A DNA stretch of 64,000 nucleotides, from assembly GCA_021292165.1 (NCBI GenBank), contig JAHFWL010000100.1, forward strand, positions 1-64,000, given 5' to 3'. Numbering within the stretch: position 1 is the first letter of the stretch; every line of letters begins with the position of its first letter. Of this stretch, positions 41,974-52,122 are shown piece by piece. Source of the stretch: Shinisaurus crocodilurus (lineage: Eukaryota > Chordata > Lepidosauria > Squamata > Shinisauridae). Made by a program: the position numbers and the translations under genes. The notes beneath the pieces were generated by a model. The model was given only the letters and a program-made list of their open reading frames with translations. It ran no database searches and was not told where the DNA came from.

Positions 41974-42350
41974 GGCCTGGTTCACCCATAACAAAAAGCC
42001 ACCATGGGTGAATTTCCTTGTGGAGTTTCTCAATGCAGCAGCTGCCACCATTTTGAATATTTAAGCCATGGCAAGGAGGTGGCACTGTAGCTTGTTGTTA
42101 TGTGTGAAGCCAATGAGGGTGAGTTGTTGGGGTGGTTGACAAGCCACCCCAAACCCATGGCTGTTCTAGTGTTGTGGGTGGCTTGTTAATAACCCCAACA
42201 ACCCACCCACACTGGGTTCACTCATATAACGATAAGCTATGACACGCCCCTGCCACCGCTTGAATATTTGAAATGGTGGTGACCGCCATGACTAGAAACC
42301 CCACGGGGATATTCACCCACTGTGGCTTCTTGTTATGTGCGAACTGGGCC
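41974..42350. mobile_element. Fold-back element with ggcctggttcac end, complete copy
   Basis: The left arm ggcctggttcacccataaca, continuing aaaagccaccatgggtgaat, pairs with the right end attcacccactgtggcttct, continuing tgttatgtgcgaactgggcc, over about 44 bp with few mismatches. Further inner stems use the aacccaccc word. No target duplication can be seen. Confidence 0.8.
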
Positions 42351-43654
42351 ATAGAGTCACTATGCTTACTTAGTGACTGCTCTTAACCAGACTGTTTAGG
42401 ATCAAATAGCATTTCTGTGAATAATTCACTTGATGGCCTTAAACAAATTATTGTTTCTTCTCCTCGGCCACACATCTACAATGTCAGAATCATAATACTG
42501 ACCTACTTTGGAGGTTTGTTTTATGGATTGGTAAGATAACTGCTTTGAGCACTAAGATACTACACACAATTATCAGCAGGCCATGATTCATTTTTACTTT
42601 TTGAATTATTGTAAAATATTGGGTATTATTTGGATTAAACCTCCTAACAAACATTCACTTATATTTAGCATATCAAAGTCATCCTATGTTACCATCCAAC
42701 TTCTATTAATACTTGGTCAGCACAACAAATTGCAGGTACATGTCTTGAGTTTACACTTTACACGTGCATAACTGTTGTGTTAAAAAGGGCTGTTACTCAT
42801 TAGATGGGTGATTATTTGTTGCTCCCACATCACATCACCTTAGCATATGCATATTTCACATCTACTTTAGCACATTGCCTGTTTTGCCCAGACTTGATTG
42901 ACATTCTGCATACTAAATTACCTTGGGTTTTGAATATCTTGAACTGATTATAGCCTTGAGACAAAACCTGATAAATGGCTGAGCTTAATTTTCAGGAGCA
43001 AACATTCTGATAATCAAAGGAACCTTCTGTTTATGCTGTCTTCATTCAGTAGCATCACTAAACTGCTTTTAAATTAGGCTAGGAGCTTTAAAATTTATAG
43101 GCTTATAAATACTACTATCTAGTTTCATGTTTGAAGTTATATAAATCCTTTTTTGTCCCATGTCACATATTTTGTTTTAAGTTTATTTAGATTTTCATAT
43201 CCTCTGACAGGCATCAATTCCAAATCTTGTTTGCAAAAACCTCCCATGTCTTTTAAAGTATATACTTCTGAGAATTAATTAAGATAGCCAGAAGTAGGTA
43301 GAAACCCAGCACAGCTGTCCTGAGGAGGAAGCCAGCATGTGATCTCCCCCTCCAATTTCAGACTGACACTGTGAGCAAAACTCTGTACAGGGCCAATATG
43401 TCATATTCATCATAAATCACCTTGCTCTAGATGAGGAGGTGATAAAGAGTCCAAATAAAGTAATAGATAGATATGACCTCCGGAGCTTTGAAAATATCTC
43501 AATCAGTCTGAAGTGAGAATGCTTTAAGAGCAGAATGGGTAAACCTAGGTAAAAATTGTAAAACTGTTTAAGATATTCTTAGATTGGAGGAACACAGAAA
43601 TTTTTTTTCAAATGCATCTGTAAGGTGCAGAGGAATAACCAGAAGCCCAAACTC
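42351..43654. other. Repeat-poor stretch, no gene
   Basis: About 1.3 kb of AT-rich sequence with no transposon end, simple repeat or convincing ORF. Confidence 0.45.
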
Positions 43655-43735
43655 TAGTCTCCTGCATTGAGCAGGGGGTTGGACTTGATGGCCTTGTAGG
43701 ACCCTTCCAACTCTATAATCCTATGATCTTATAAC
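43655..43735 (+). repeat. CR1 3' tail fragment
   Basis: Contains cctgcattgagcagggggtt, then ggcctt and ccttccaactctataatcct, the same tail as at 55375-55450, with no head or ORF part. Confidence 0.8.
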
Positions 43736-43756
43736 TGATCCATGTAGTTCACTCTG

Positions 43757-44117
43757 GCCCAGTTCACATGATCACTGTAGCTTAAACAAGCCACAGTGAC
43801 TTGTTTAAGTCATTACATGTGCCAGGAACCATTTCCCTAATTAAATTACCTGGCTGGGAATGGTTTGCTGTGTCATCTGAACCTGGGTGGCATGACTTGT
43901 TGGAGGGGGAAACAACTGTCAAATAACCCATGGCCTGTTGTTAGGTTATTTCAGGGTTGTTTCCTCCTCCAGCAAACCATGCCACTCGGGTTTGGACAAA
44001 ACAACAAGCCACACCTGGGAAAGTAATTAGGCAAATGGTACCCAGCATGATGCACCTTCATGCATTGTGGCTTAAACAACCCATTGTATCTTGTTTAAGC
44101 CATGGTGATTGTAAGTG
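43757..44117. mobile_element. Fold-back element with cccagttcacatg end
   Basis: The left arm (ttcacatgatcactgtagct, then taaacaag) pairs with the right arm (cttgtttaagccatggtgat, then tgtaagtgaa). The subterminal hairpin uses cttaaacaagccacag and its mirror. The interior carries mirrored gttggagggggaaacaac and gttgtttcctcctccagc. Confidence 0.7.
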
Positions 44118-44140
44118 AATGAAGTCTCTGTGTTCCATTC

Positions 44141-44376
44141 TGAGCCAAACTATGTACTTTGGTAATTGTGTCATTTGTAGCTGAGGCTGGTCTTGATTTT
44201 TACTCTCGTGTAAGCATGCAGGGACCTGACTTGGATTGGGACCATGGTGCATCAGGATTCTGGGGGAAAACAGTGTAGAGGGGGGAAAGTTTAACCCTCC
44301 CCTCCCGGAGCACCATGGTCCCAATCAGAATCATGGCTGCACACACTTACACAATTAGTGTAACATGTAGCTTGAC
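44141..44376. mobile_element. Fold-back MITE with 'gRgccaaactaNgt' ends, copy 2, between 16-bp direct repeats
   Basis: The arms tgagccaaactatgtacttt and its mirror (taacatgtagcttgac), with an inner hairpin (ggattgggaccatggtgc, gcaccatggtcccaatc), define the element. It is bounded by the 16-bp word tctctgtgttccattc at 44125-44140 and 44377-44392. A further single left arm is at 46259-46290. Confidence 0.7.
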
Positions 44377-44392
44377 TCTCTGTGTTCCATTC

Positions 44393-44483
44393 AGCTGTGC
44401 CAGATATCATGTTTCTATTGTCCTCCTATAACTAGTCATAGAACTTTCCTATTCTACTTTGCTTCTTCTAGTGATCACCAGAG
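44393..44483. other. No feature recognised
   Basis: Short interval. Confidence 0.4.
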
Positions 44484-44576
44484 CAGCCTTCTCCAACCTG
44501 GTGCTCTCCAGATGCATTGGACTACAACTCCCATCATTCCCAACTAGCATGGCTATCTTCATGCTAGCACAGCCAT
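44484..44576. mobile_element. hAT palindromic MITE ('ccagatgtt' family), one arm
   Basis: Contains cagccttctccaacctggtg, ctccagatgcattggactac and aactcccatcattccc, then stops before the second arm. Confidence 0.75.
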
Positions 44577-45464
44577 CTTCACAATAATTTCCAATGAGAA
44601 TTCCACCCAAATGAAGTCATGACTAAGTTGTATTCTATTGTTCATTAGCTCCTTCTTCTTGCACCATGGATAAGGGCAGATAACGACAGAATTAACCATT
44701 CCATAAAATATACTTCTAAACAACTCCTCTTGCCTAGCTTTGACCCCAACGACTAAGGCCAACAAAGATAAAATGGATTTTAATGCTTCTGAAAAATGCT
44801 AAGGCTTGGCCTTTCTTAATCTCCTGGCTGAAGGTACTGGAAACCAAATCCAAAGCTATATCTGATGAACATTAGCACCAACCAACACACTATTAGATTT
44901 GTATTTCCTTATCTCCCTGAGAACAGGAGGTAAGATGTACATTTATGCTACTAATGATAAAAGAAGACACCAGCTGCCTCATAGGGGAATAAAAGATATC
45001 ACAAGGAGAAACAGTTTTTCTTTGGACTTCATGGACTGCAACAATGAGATGGTAAAGTAGAGGAAGACAGGTGATATAGAGAAAGTTAATATCCAGCAAC
45101 ATTTCATAGCAGTCTTTCGAGATTAATAAAACCAGGAGGAACATTGACCTCTATGAAATGCTGCTCAAGGAACCCTTCAAATTCCCACTTCAATCTGCCC
45201 TTAGCCAGTAGGCAATAAATATGAAATGCCTACCCCTCACCAAAAAAGGATATGCACTTCAACTATCTTGTCTTCTGCTGACATGAAGCCAGTGAATTTC
45301 GGTCTATGGTTAAGTTATATATACTGGGAAGTATGGAATGGCACCCACCTAGGGACTGCAAAGCAATTTTCAAAAGAACCCTGAGATTTCTATATTTATT
45401 CAATTATACACAATGTACAGTGTTTTGACTCTTTAAAAAGGATTCCTGCAGCTATTTGGAATAC
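44577..45464. other. Unique-looking sequence, no gene
   Basis: No repeat or convincing ORF recognised over about 0.9 kb. Confidence 0.45.
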
Positions 45465-45467
45465 TAA

Positions 45468-45579
45468 AGGTGCAAACCTATGCATGTTTAGACAGAAAAA
45501 AGGCCTACAACATATCTGGCTGGGGCATGCTGGGCGTTGTAGGCCTTTTCTCTCTCTCAACATGCATGGGATTGTGCCC
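45468..45579. mobile_element. PIF/Harbinger-like MITE with TAA duplication
   Basis: The arms aggtgcaaacctatgcatgt and catgcatgggattgtgccc, with inner arms ggcctacaac and gttgtaggcc, form a 112-bp fold-back flanked by TAA at 45465-45467 and 45580-45582. A single related arm lies at 46328-46400. Confidence 0.75.
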
Positions 45580-45664
45580 TAAATTATACAAAAATACCCA
45601 TGTAAACACAGAAGTACATATTTTTTAACTTCTTAGGTACAAGGTTTGAGTTTCTAAGTGCTGG

Positions 45665-45877
45665 ATAAGCAGTGGAGTCTTGTGACTCCAATGTCAGTGG
45701 GGCTGCATATCTGCTCCGGATTTTATTCTGAACTTTAAAGGAGCTATCTGTGGTGCTGAACCCTACCCCCCAAAACACCTAGGTTCAAAATCATGGATAG
45801 ATCCTTAAAAGTTTGGCATATAATCCAGAGTGCATATGCAGCCCCACTGACATTGAAGTCACCACTCTCCATTGTGG
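45665..45877. mobile_element. Fold-back element, relative of 56574-56803
   Basis: The arms agtggagtcttgtgactcca, then gtcagtggggctgcatat, and their mirrors atatgcagccccactgac and ttgaagtcaccactctcc fold back around ggagctatctgtggtgctga. That core resembles ggaactatccatggtgctga in 56574-56803. The right edge abuts the nested hAT at 45886. Confidence 0.65.
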
Positions 45878-45885
45878 GTAAGTAC

Positions 45886-46031
45886 CAGTGCTTTTTTTCT
45901 GGAGAAAAGGGTACCGGAACTCTTGGATTACATTTCCTCGGGAGTAGATGGCGATTAAATTGTAATGCAATTAATAGAAGAAAAGGTGCTGGAACTCAGT
46001 TCCGGTGAGTTCCACCAGAAAAAAAGCCCTG
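45886..46031. mobile_element. hAT MITE with cagtgctttttttctgg ends
   Basis: The arms cagtgctttttttctggaga and gaaaaaaagccctg-type mirror (ccagaaaaaaagccctg) are flanked by a perfect 8-bp repeat, gtaagtac, at 45878-45885 and 46032-46039. 146 bp, no coding capacity. Confidence 0.95.
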
Positions 46032-46039
46032 GTAAGTAC

Positions 46040-46610
46040 CTTGATGTTTTCCCCCAGTTCTCAGCCTCACAGATCTTGTTCCAGTCATAGGTCCAGTCAG
46101 GCAGGACCAAATTAGGACAGAATTATGCTATTTTTTCCTGATTTGAATCCTTTAACATGTCAGTAAAACAGCTGCAGAGATTCAGATCCTACATTCCAGT
46201 GGGACTTAGAAAGACGTACTTACCCACATCTTTCCCTCTGCCAACCACTCCTGCCTTAGGGCCAAACTAGACATGACGCTTAATGTATGATGATTGCTTT
46301 TAATGGGCCCAGGTCTTCTTCTTCTCAGGGTACAATCCTATGCATGTTTAGACAGAAAATAGTTCTACAACTCCCAGAATTCCCCAGCCAGCCATGCTGG
46401 TAATAGTCACAGGATCAAGGCGAATCAGGATTTAACCCTTGGCACCAATGGAACCTTCCCTCACAAAGCAAATAATAGCTTGTTGGGGGCAATTTTCATT
46501 GAGGCTGTGGCCAAGGGAAAGGATTGCCACATGCCACAATAGCCCTGATACCAATAGTCCTTCCTCTACAGCCATTATTTAAAAGAAAAGAAAAACTAGG
46601 AACGTTTTTC
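46040..46610. other. Mixed MITE fragments, no gene
   Basis: Contains a single arm gggccaaactagacatgacg (46260) and a single arm gtacaatcctatgcatgttt with aactcccagaattccccagc (46329-46400). The rest is unassigned. Confidence 0.45.
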
Positions 46611-46611
46611 T

Positions 46612-47000
46612 AGGGATGGGTGAGATGGGTCATTACAGTTCAGTTTTGATAAGTATTTACGAAAATTCTTTAAGTTCTCCACATCTGGGATAAAAAGAAT
46701 GTGAGATTTAAAAAAGAGAGAAAAAAATGTGGGATAAACTAAACTGTAGATTTGTCCATCCAGGGTGCATTGCTCTTAAAAATCGAGGTTTTAATCCCTG
46801 TGTATTCAACCTTGTTAGTGCTAAATTAGGGTTGCCCAATCTTATTTTTCAGACAGGCTCCTCTTCTTTAACAGCTATATGGCAGGCAGGTACATCCTGG
46901 TTCTCTCTATGCTGGGAATAGCTGTACCTATTAAATTTGGCCAGTGCAGATTGGCAAGAGTTTCATCTCAGTTCATTTTCTATAGGCATTGACCAAAATT
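46612..47000. mobile_element. Possible 'tagggatg' hAT element, ends uncertain
   Basis: Begins tagggatgggtgagatgggt, as other members do. The right end and duplication were not found, so the length is a guess. Confidence 0.3.
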
Positions 47001-47940
47001 CATGAAGTTCATATTCAAGGGAGAAAGAACTTAAATATATATTTTAAAAAATGAATCTGCAAGAAAGCAAAATTGTGCAAGAAAGCAAACAACACATCTA
47101 GTCTTGGTCCTTAGTAATTGGGTTCACAGGAAATGTACGCATGCCTTTCAATGTTCTACTGTAGCAGGGAATGAGCCATAGTTGTTTTCTTTTTCATGTA
47201 CTCTCCTGGTTCTGCCACCTTTCCTTTCTCCCACCTGCTGTGTGGCAAATGGGGAGTCATGCTTGCCATAACAGGAGATGAGATGGACCACAGGGGGGCT
47301 GAGGAGGGAATAGATAGGAGGAGGTGCACCCACCTTGTCTGCTTCTGCATCAGGGATTTAAGGGTACATGAGGTTTCTTGGGGTTGCAACCTGGCAATGC
47401 TGCTTTGAAATGATGTATGTCAAAAGTTGTAGATTGACATTGGCATGGTGTCTAGATAAGAACAGAACCTTGGACTATGGGCTTTTCAGTGTGTGATTCC
47501 TATGCACCAGCTCACATCTTGCTGCATAGCTTTTGGTTAACTATCAGCATAATGTTCAGAGCCTCCTATTTCTCCAGGGACATGTTTCAAACCACCATAT
47601 TACAGGCACACTTAGAGACACCAGCACTCCAAAACACTCAAATGAAGACTGAGCATACTCAGTAACCATGGGTGCTGACAGACTTTTGGGGTGGGGAAGA
47701 AAACTGGGGGAGTGGCTATGGAATGGAGTATCTTTGAAAAGATCATGGCCGCCTTCTGGCAGGAACATTCCATACTGCAACGTTTTGTTGCAGATCCTAT
47801 TTATTATTATCACTAACAGATATTTATATATATTCACAACTGACAAAATGTCATTTTATGTATGTTCACAACTGACTAAAATTCCTCTCCATGTATAAGC
47901 AGACATGAATATTTCATATCATCATGTTCATCATGTTCTT
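47001..47940. other. Unique-looking sequence, no gene
   Basis: Short opposing open frames (60-96 codons) without domains. A small direct repeat, tgttcacaactgac(t/a)aaa, occurs near 47830 and 47862. Confidence 0.45.
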
Positions 47941-47949
47941 CTGTTAAGC

Positions 47950-49025
47950 TGACCACCTGCTTGCTTGATCCTTGCCCGTCCTGGCTTGTTATGAGCTGCA
48001 GGGAAAAACTGGGTGGGGAGATCAGGGCGGTAGTGAATGCCTCCCTCGAGGAGGGAGTGATGCCATCAGCCCTTAAGGAGGCAGTAATAAGACCGCTTCT
48101 AAAGAAGCCCTCCTTAGATCCCCAAGATTTGAACAACTTTCGCCCAGTCTCCAATTTGCCATTGCTGGGGGTCCTGGCAGCAGCGGTGGGGGGTTTTCTT
48201 CTACAGCGGTTCTACAGCGGCGGCATGAGCGGCGTGAGCAATGCTCCGCGCCGCTCTGAAGAGTGGGATCCAGCCACCGCCACTCGCGGTGGGGCCAAGC
48301 CCGGAGTGAGCCTCCAGCCGACTCCAGCTCGGCCCCACCACTACTCCCAGCTGTCCATGGAGGCTTAAGTGTCAGCTGTGAGCCGGGCAGTGCTGTATCA
48401 GCTCCATCTGATGCGGCAGTTGCGACCCTACCTTCCTAATCATCTGCTCCCATCAGAGGTTCGTGGCTTGGTCTCCTCTCGCCGTCGCCTAGACTACTGT
48501 AATGCGCTCTACGTGGGGTTACCCTGGAAGATGGTTCGGAAGTTACAGCTGGTACAGAATGCAGCAGCTGGTACAGAATGCAGCAGCTGGTACAGAATGC
48601 AGCAGCTCGCCTGGTTAAAGGCTGCCGCCGGCATGATCATATCACTCCAGTGCTTAGAGTTGCACTGGCTACCAGTTGTTTGCCGAGCCGAATTTAAGGT
48701 GTTGGCATTGACCTTTAAAACCCTGTATGGCTCCGGTCCAGTTTATCTCAAGGAGCTTCTCCAGCAACATCAAGTAGGCCGCTCAACAAGATCTGCCACG
48801 GACGGCCTTCTCCCTGTCCCATCAGCCAGAGAAACCAGGCTGGTGGGGACTAGGAGGAGGGCCTTTTCTGTGGCAGCCCCCAATTTATGGAACTCTCTCC
48901 CCAGTGACCTCCGCCATGCCCCTTCCTTTATTAGATTCTGACAGGCATTAAAAACGTGGCTTTTCAGGCGGGAATATGGGGTGGGTTAGGATTTTTAAGT
49001 TTTGTACTGTTTTTAATTGTGTTTT

Positions 49026-49061
<36 letters not shown>

Positions 49062-49158
49062 CTTGTATTTTATTGGACTGTAGATCGCTCAGAGTGGCCA
49101 GATGTGTGGCCAGATGGGCGATTCATAAATATAATAATAAATAAATAAATAAATAAAC
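47950..49158 (+). pseudogene. L2-clade LINE: reverse transcriptase pieces and 3' tail, rearranged
   Basis: The first part (47961-48170) encodes LDPCPSWLVMSCREKLGGEI, ASLEEGVMPSALKEAVIRPL and LLKKPSLDPQDLNNFRPVSN, the N-terminal edge of an L2-type reverse transcriptase. A GC-rich block (about 48172-48365) then replaces most of the catalytic domain. The second part (48369-48960) encodes LYQLHLMRQLRPYLP, RRRLDYCNALYVGLPWKMVR and LELHWLPVVCRAEFKVLALT through WNSLPSDLRHAPSF. A 19-bp word is present three times at 48547-48603, shifting frame. The tail includes (TG)n at 49031-49058, gtagatcgctcagagtggcc and (TAAA)n. Non-functional. Confidence 0.85.
48172..48365. repeat. GC-rich block interrupting the L2 LINE
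   Basis: The composition changes abruptly at both edges. It contains ctacagcggttctacagcgg and a possible stem (ggtggggccaag; ctcggccccacc). It stays open with the preceding LINE frame (135 codons overall) by chance. Confidence 0.5.
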
Positions 49159-49732
49159 CCTGCTTGGAATTTTATTACTGTCCAAGTAGCTGGTGAATGG
49201 AAATGCTGCATAAGTAGTCTAGGGCTTGAAACAAACTTTCCTGCTTGCTACTGTGTTGTGGTGCCAATGGTCACATCAGTGATATCATGTTCCCTTCTTC
49301 CCCTTAGGCATGGCTGGAGTCCAGGGGTAGGTCACCTTTGGGGGCTGCGGGCACATTTGGCAATTTGAGAAGCTGTTCTGGGCTACCACTAAGTGACTGC
49401 CATGGGAGGTATGGTAAAGGACAAGTAACTTGCCCCAGAGACTGGGTACAAGGCACATGTAGGGTCTGGGCCCCAACACACTAAACAACTCCTTTGAACC
49501 CCCAGTTTTCAGCACCAACAGAAACCCATTTCATAGCAATCCCAGCCACCAGTAAGAAAATGTGTCATTTTGGTTTTTTTAAAGGCAGTAGTCGGTAGGG
49601 CACCTTTGTGGGCACCGAGAAAGGTGTCTGGGGGCACATTGGAGCCCACGGGCCTCACACTGCCTACCCGTGCTGTAGTCCCTCTGGTGAATGCAAGGGC
49701 TGCACTGATGATGACGATGAAAATGATGATTA
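49159..49732. other. No gene recognised
   Basis: Unique-looking. Shadow frames on both strands only. Confidence 0.45.
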
Positions 49733-49900
49733 TTAAAGTATGTATACTCCGCTCTTCAGCTGGAAAGGCCCCCAGAGTGGCTGGCACATCATTAAAAATA
49801 AGACAGTCCCTGACCTCAGGCTTGCATTCTAAAAAGACACAACACAAAAGGAAAAATGGACGAGGAGGGAAGAGCTGCAACTAGTTTCAATGTTCAGGAC
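49733..49900 (-). repeat. Probable LINE tail fragment, family unassigned
   Basis: Contains gtatactccgctcttcagct, then ccagagtggctggcacatca and aagacagtccctgacctcag, an order I associate with LINE 3' ends in squamates. No coding part. Confidence 0.4.
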
Positions 49901-49979
49901 AAAACTTCCAGTTGTTCTTCCATTGGCAGGCAAGTATTCAGGCAGGACTTTGGCATGTAAGCTGGTCTGACGTTGTTGA

Positions 49980-50175
49980 AGGGGTTTTTACTGGGTTCAG
50001 TGCTGCCTATTTTTTTTTCTAGTTGTGTTTTTAACTGTATTTTAAATTTATTTGGTTTTTATGTTATGTTTTAATTAAGTTTTAATTTAAGTTTAATTCA
50101 GTTTCTTGGTTTTATTAATGTTCGCTAACTTGAGCACCATTTTGGGTGGAAAGTGGGATATAAATGAAAATGAGC
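49980..50175 (+). repeat. Probable LINE 3' tail
   Basis: A T- and A-rich stretch ends in gagcaccattttgggtggaa and gtgggatataaatgaaaatg, the usual closing pattern of L2-type tails. Confidence 0.45.
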
Positions 50176-50470
50176 CATTTTTGGCAAAGATAAATTCTTA
50201 GTTTGTTTATACTGTTTGCCAATATTGTTTTCCCCGGGTGCAGCTTTAGTCTCCTGCCTCGATTAGTCAGATGGGTAACCCCATCCAGTCAGGATTCATA
50301 TGATCAATAGGATAGGGAGCAGGATAGGATAGGATAGGGTACTACTGGGGAGCAGTACAGAGGAACATCTCTGCAGAGTGGGGACTGACTGGCTGCAAAA
50401 AAACATCTAGCCCGCTGCCTCATCTGCTATTATCTACCAGCAAGAGTGCCTTTTGTTTCTTCTTTTTTTC
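50176..50470. other. No gene; short (AGGAT)n
   Basis: A short (aggat)n run lies at 50321-50338. Nothing else recognised. Confidence 0.5.
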
Positions 50471-50479
50471 TTCAGGCTG

Positions 50480-51060
50480 GTGTGCCTTGCTGTTTTTGAG
50501 TGTTTGGTTGCAGCTTTCTGCTGAATATTTGCACCTGGGGGCTGCGCTGTGTGGCTAGATTGGCTAGAGTCTCACCTGTGACTGGACTCATCTGGCAAGA
50601 GGTTGCCCCTTTGGGTTGCCACTTCGGGGAGTCACGTGGGTGGGGGTGCCCCCTCCATTGCCTGGGAATCAGGGTGCAGCATCGTAGACCTGAGGGCCGG
50701 GGAGGGGGCATTGCCATGGTCTATAGGAATTCTCTCTCCAGGCTCCCTGTCCGTCTGACTACTGGTCTGGAGTGTTTGCACCTTGTGTTGGGCCAGCGGG
50801 ACAGATCAGGTATTCTGTTGGTGTACCACCCACCCCGCTGCTCAACAGACTCCCTGGCTGAGCTGATGGAGGTGGTCTCGCTGGCGATGCTAAGGTCCCC
50901 CAGGCTGTTGGTCCTGAGAGATGTTAACATCCATGCTGAGGGCACCTTGTCTGGTGTCTCAGGAATTCATGGACTCCATGACAACCATGGGACTGTCCCA
51001 ACATGTCATCGGCCCAACATATGTAGCAGGGCCCACTCTAGACTTGTTTTTTTCAGCCAA
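50480..51060 (+). pseudogene. L2-clade LINE, endonuclease-domain fragment
   Basis: The frame from 50500 encodes GRGGGIAMVYRNSLSRLPVR, LECLHLVLGQRDRSGILLVY, SLAELMEVVSLAMLRSPRLL and VLRDVNIHAE. These are the pattern of the APE-type endonuclease of L2/CR1 LINEs, in which the last motif is normally GDFN-H. Here it reads RDVNIH, so the conserved Gly-Asp-Phe is altered. The fragment ends at about 51058 where unrelated GC-rich sequence begins. This domain nicks target DNA in the intact element. Confidence 0.75.
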
Positions 51061-51293
51061 GCATGGAGATGCGGGGGACCGACTTTGAATCGGTCCCCCG
51101 CATGGCCGTTTTAAGGTGGTTTTCTATGCTATTTACCTGAAAAAAGCAGTGCCGGGGTCCCATTGTGTCAGTTCCTGGTACAGCGCCGGGACCCGTCCCG
51201 TCACTTCTGGGTCCCCGGCGTGTCTGAAGGGAGCCTCGATGTCGCCTTGAGAAGACTTGAGCGGCAGGGGTGCTTGCCGAGCACAAGGCAAAC
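51061..51293. mobile_element. hAT-like fragment inserted between two LINE pieces
   Basis: The right end acacccctaaa mirrors the left end of 57586 (ttaggggtgtt). Inside are a hairpin (gcgggggaccgactttgaat, then cggtcccccgc) and the word gacccgtcccgtcacttctg, the reverse form of ggaagtgacgcgacggga found in 8685-9108 and 22161-22772. The left terminus is missing. Confidence 0.55.
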
Positions 51294-51309
51294 ACCCCTA
51301 AAGGTACGT

Positions 51310-52122
51310 GTACATCGCTACTGGAGATCCAGGTGATCTCGGTGGCCTGGAGTGCCCACTACCAGTTTTGGTTGGTACTCCAACTATGCCCATTCCTGGA
51401 TAGGGATAATCTAGCCATGGTGATTCATGCACTGGTAACCCCACAATTAGACTACTGCAGTGCATTCTATGTCGGGCTGGGGCTGCCCTTGGGCCTGGTT
51501 CAGAAGCTGCAGCTAGTGCAGAATGCAGTAGCCAGGGTGCTCACTGGGACACCCAGCTCTGCTCACATAAAACATGTGCTAAAAGAACTACACTGGCTGC
51601 CTATTAGCTACCTAGCCATGGTCATGGTATTGGTATTGTCATACAAAGCCCTAAACAACTTAGGACCAGGATACCTAGCAGACTGCTTTCCCTTATATAT
51701 ACCCAGCTGACCATTAAGATACTCAGAGGAGGCCTTGCTGGTCATTCCAAGATTATCAGAATTTTACTGTGCAATACCTTGATGGCGGGCCTTCTTGGTA
51801 GTGGCACCTGCCCTGCTGAAAAAACTCCCTCATGCAGTTCGGAAGGCAGAAAATTTGGCATCTTTTAAATGCCTCCTGAAAACACATCTGTTCACCCAGG
51901 CTTTCCCTGGCCTATAATTAAATTAACCATGCTGTCCCATTTTTACTGCTCCTGTACTGCTATGTAGTTGTTCTTCTTGTTGTTGTTGTTGTAATTGCAT
52001 TGTTTTAAAACTGTATTTTAAAAGGGATTTTAATTGTGATTTTAATATTTATATGGAAACCACTTAGGGATTTTTCTTAATATTTACCAATATAAAAATA
52101 GTACAAATAAATAAATAAATAG
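51310..52122 (+). pseudogene. L2-clade LINE, reverse transcriptase C-terminal part and tail
   Basis: The frame encodes ISVAWSAHYQFWLVLQLCPF, ALVTPQLDYCSAFYVGLGLP, VQKLQLVQNAVARVLTGTPS and KELHWLPISYLAMVMVLVLS. It then breaks, and later frames give PALLKKLPHAVRKAENLASF-like peptides. The 3' region ends in (AAAT)n near 52110. It may belong with the endonuclease piece at 50480, separated by the hAT insert and a large deletion, or be a different subfamily from the copy at 47950. Confidence 0.75.
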
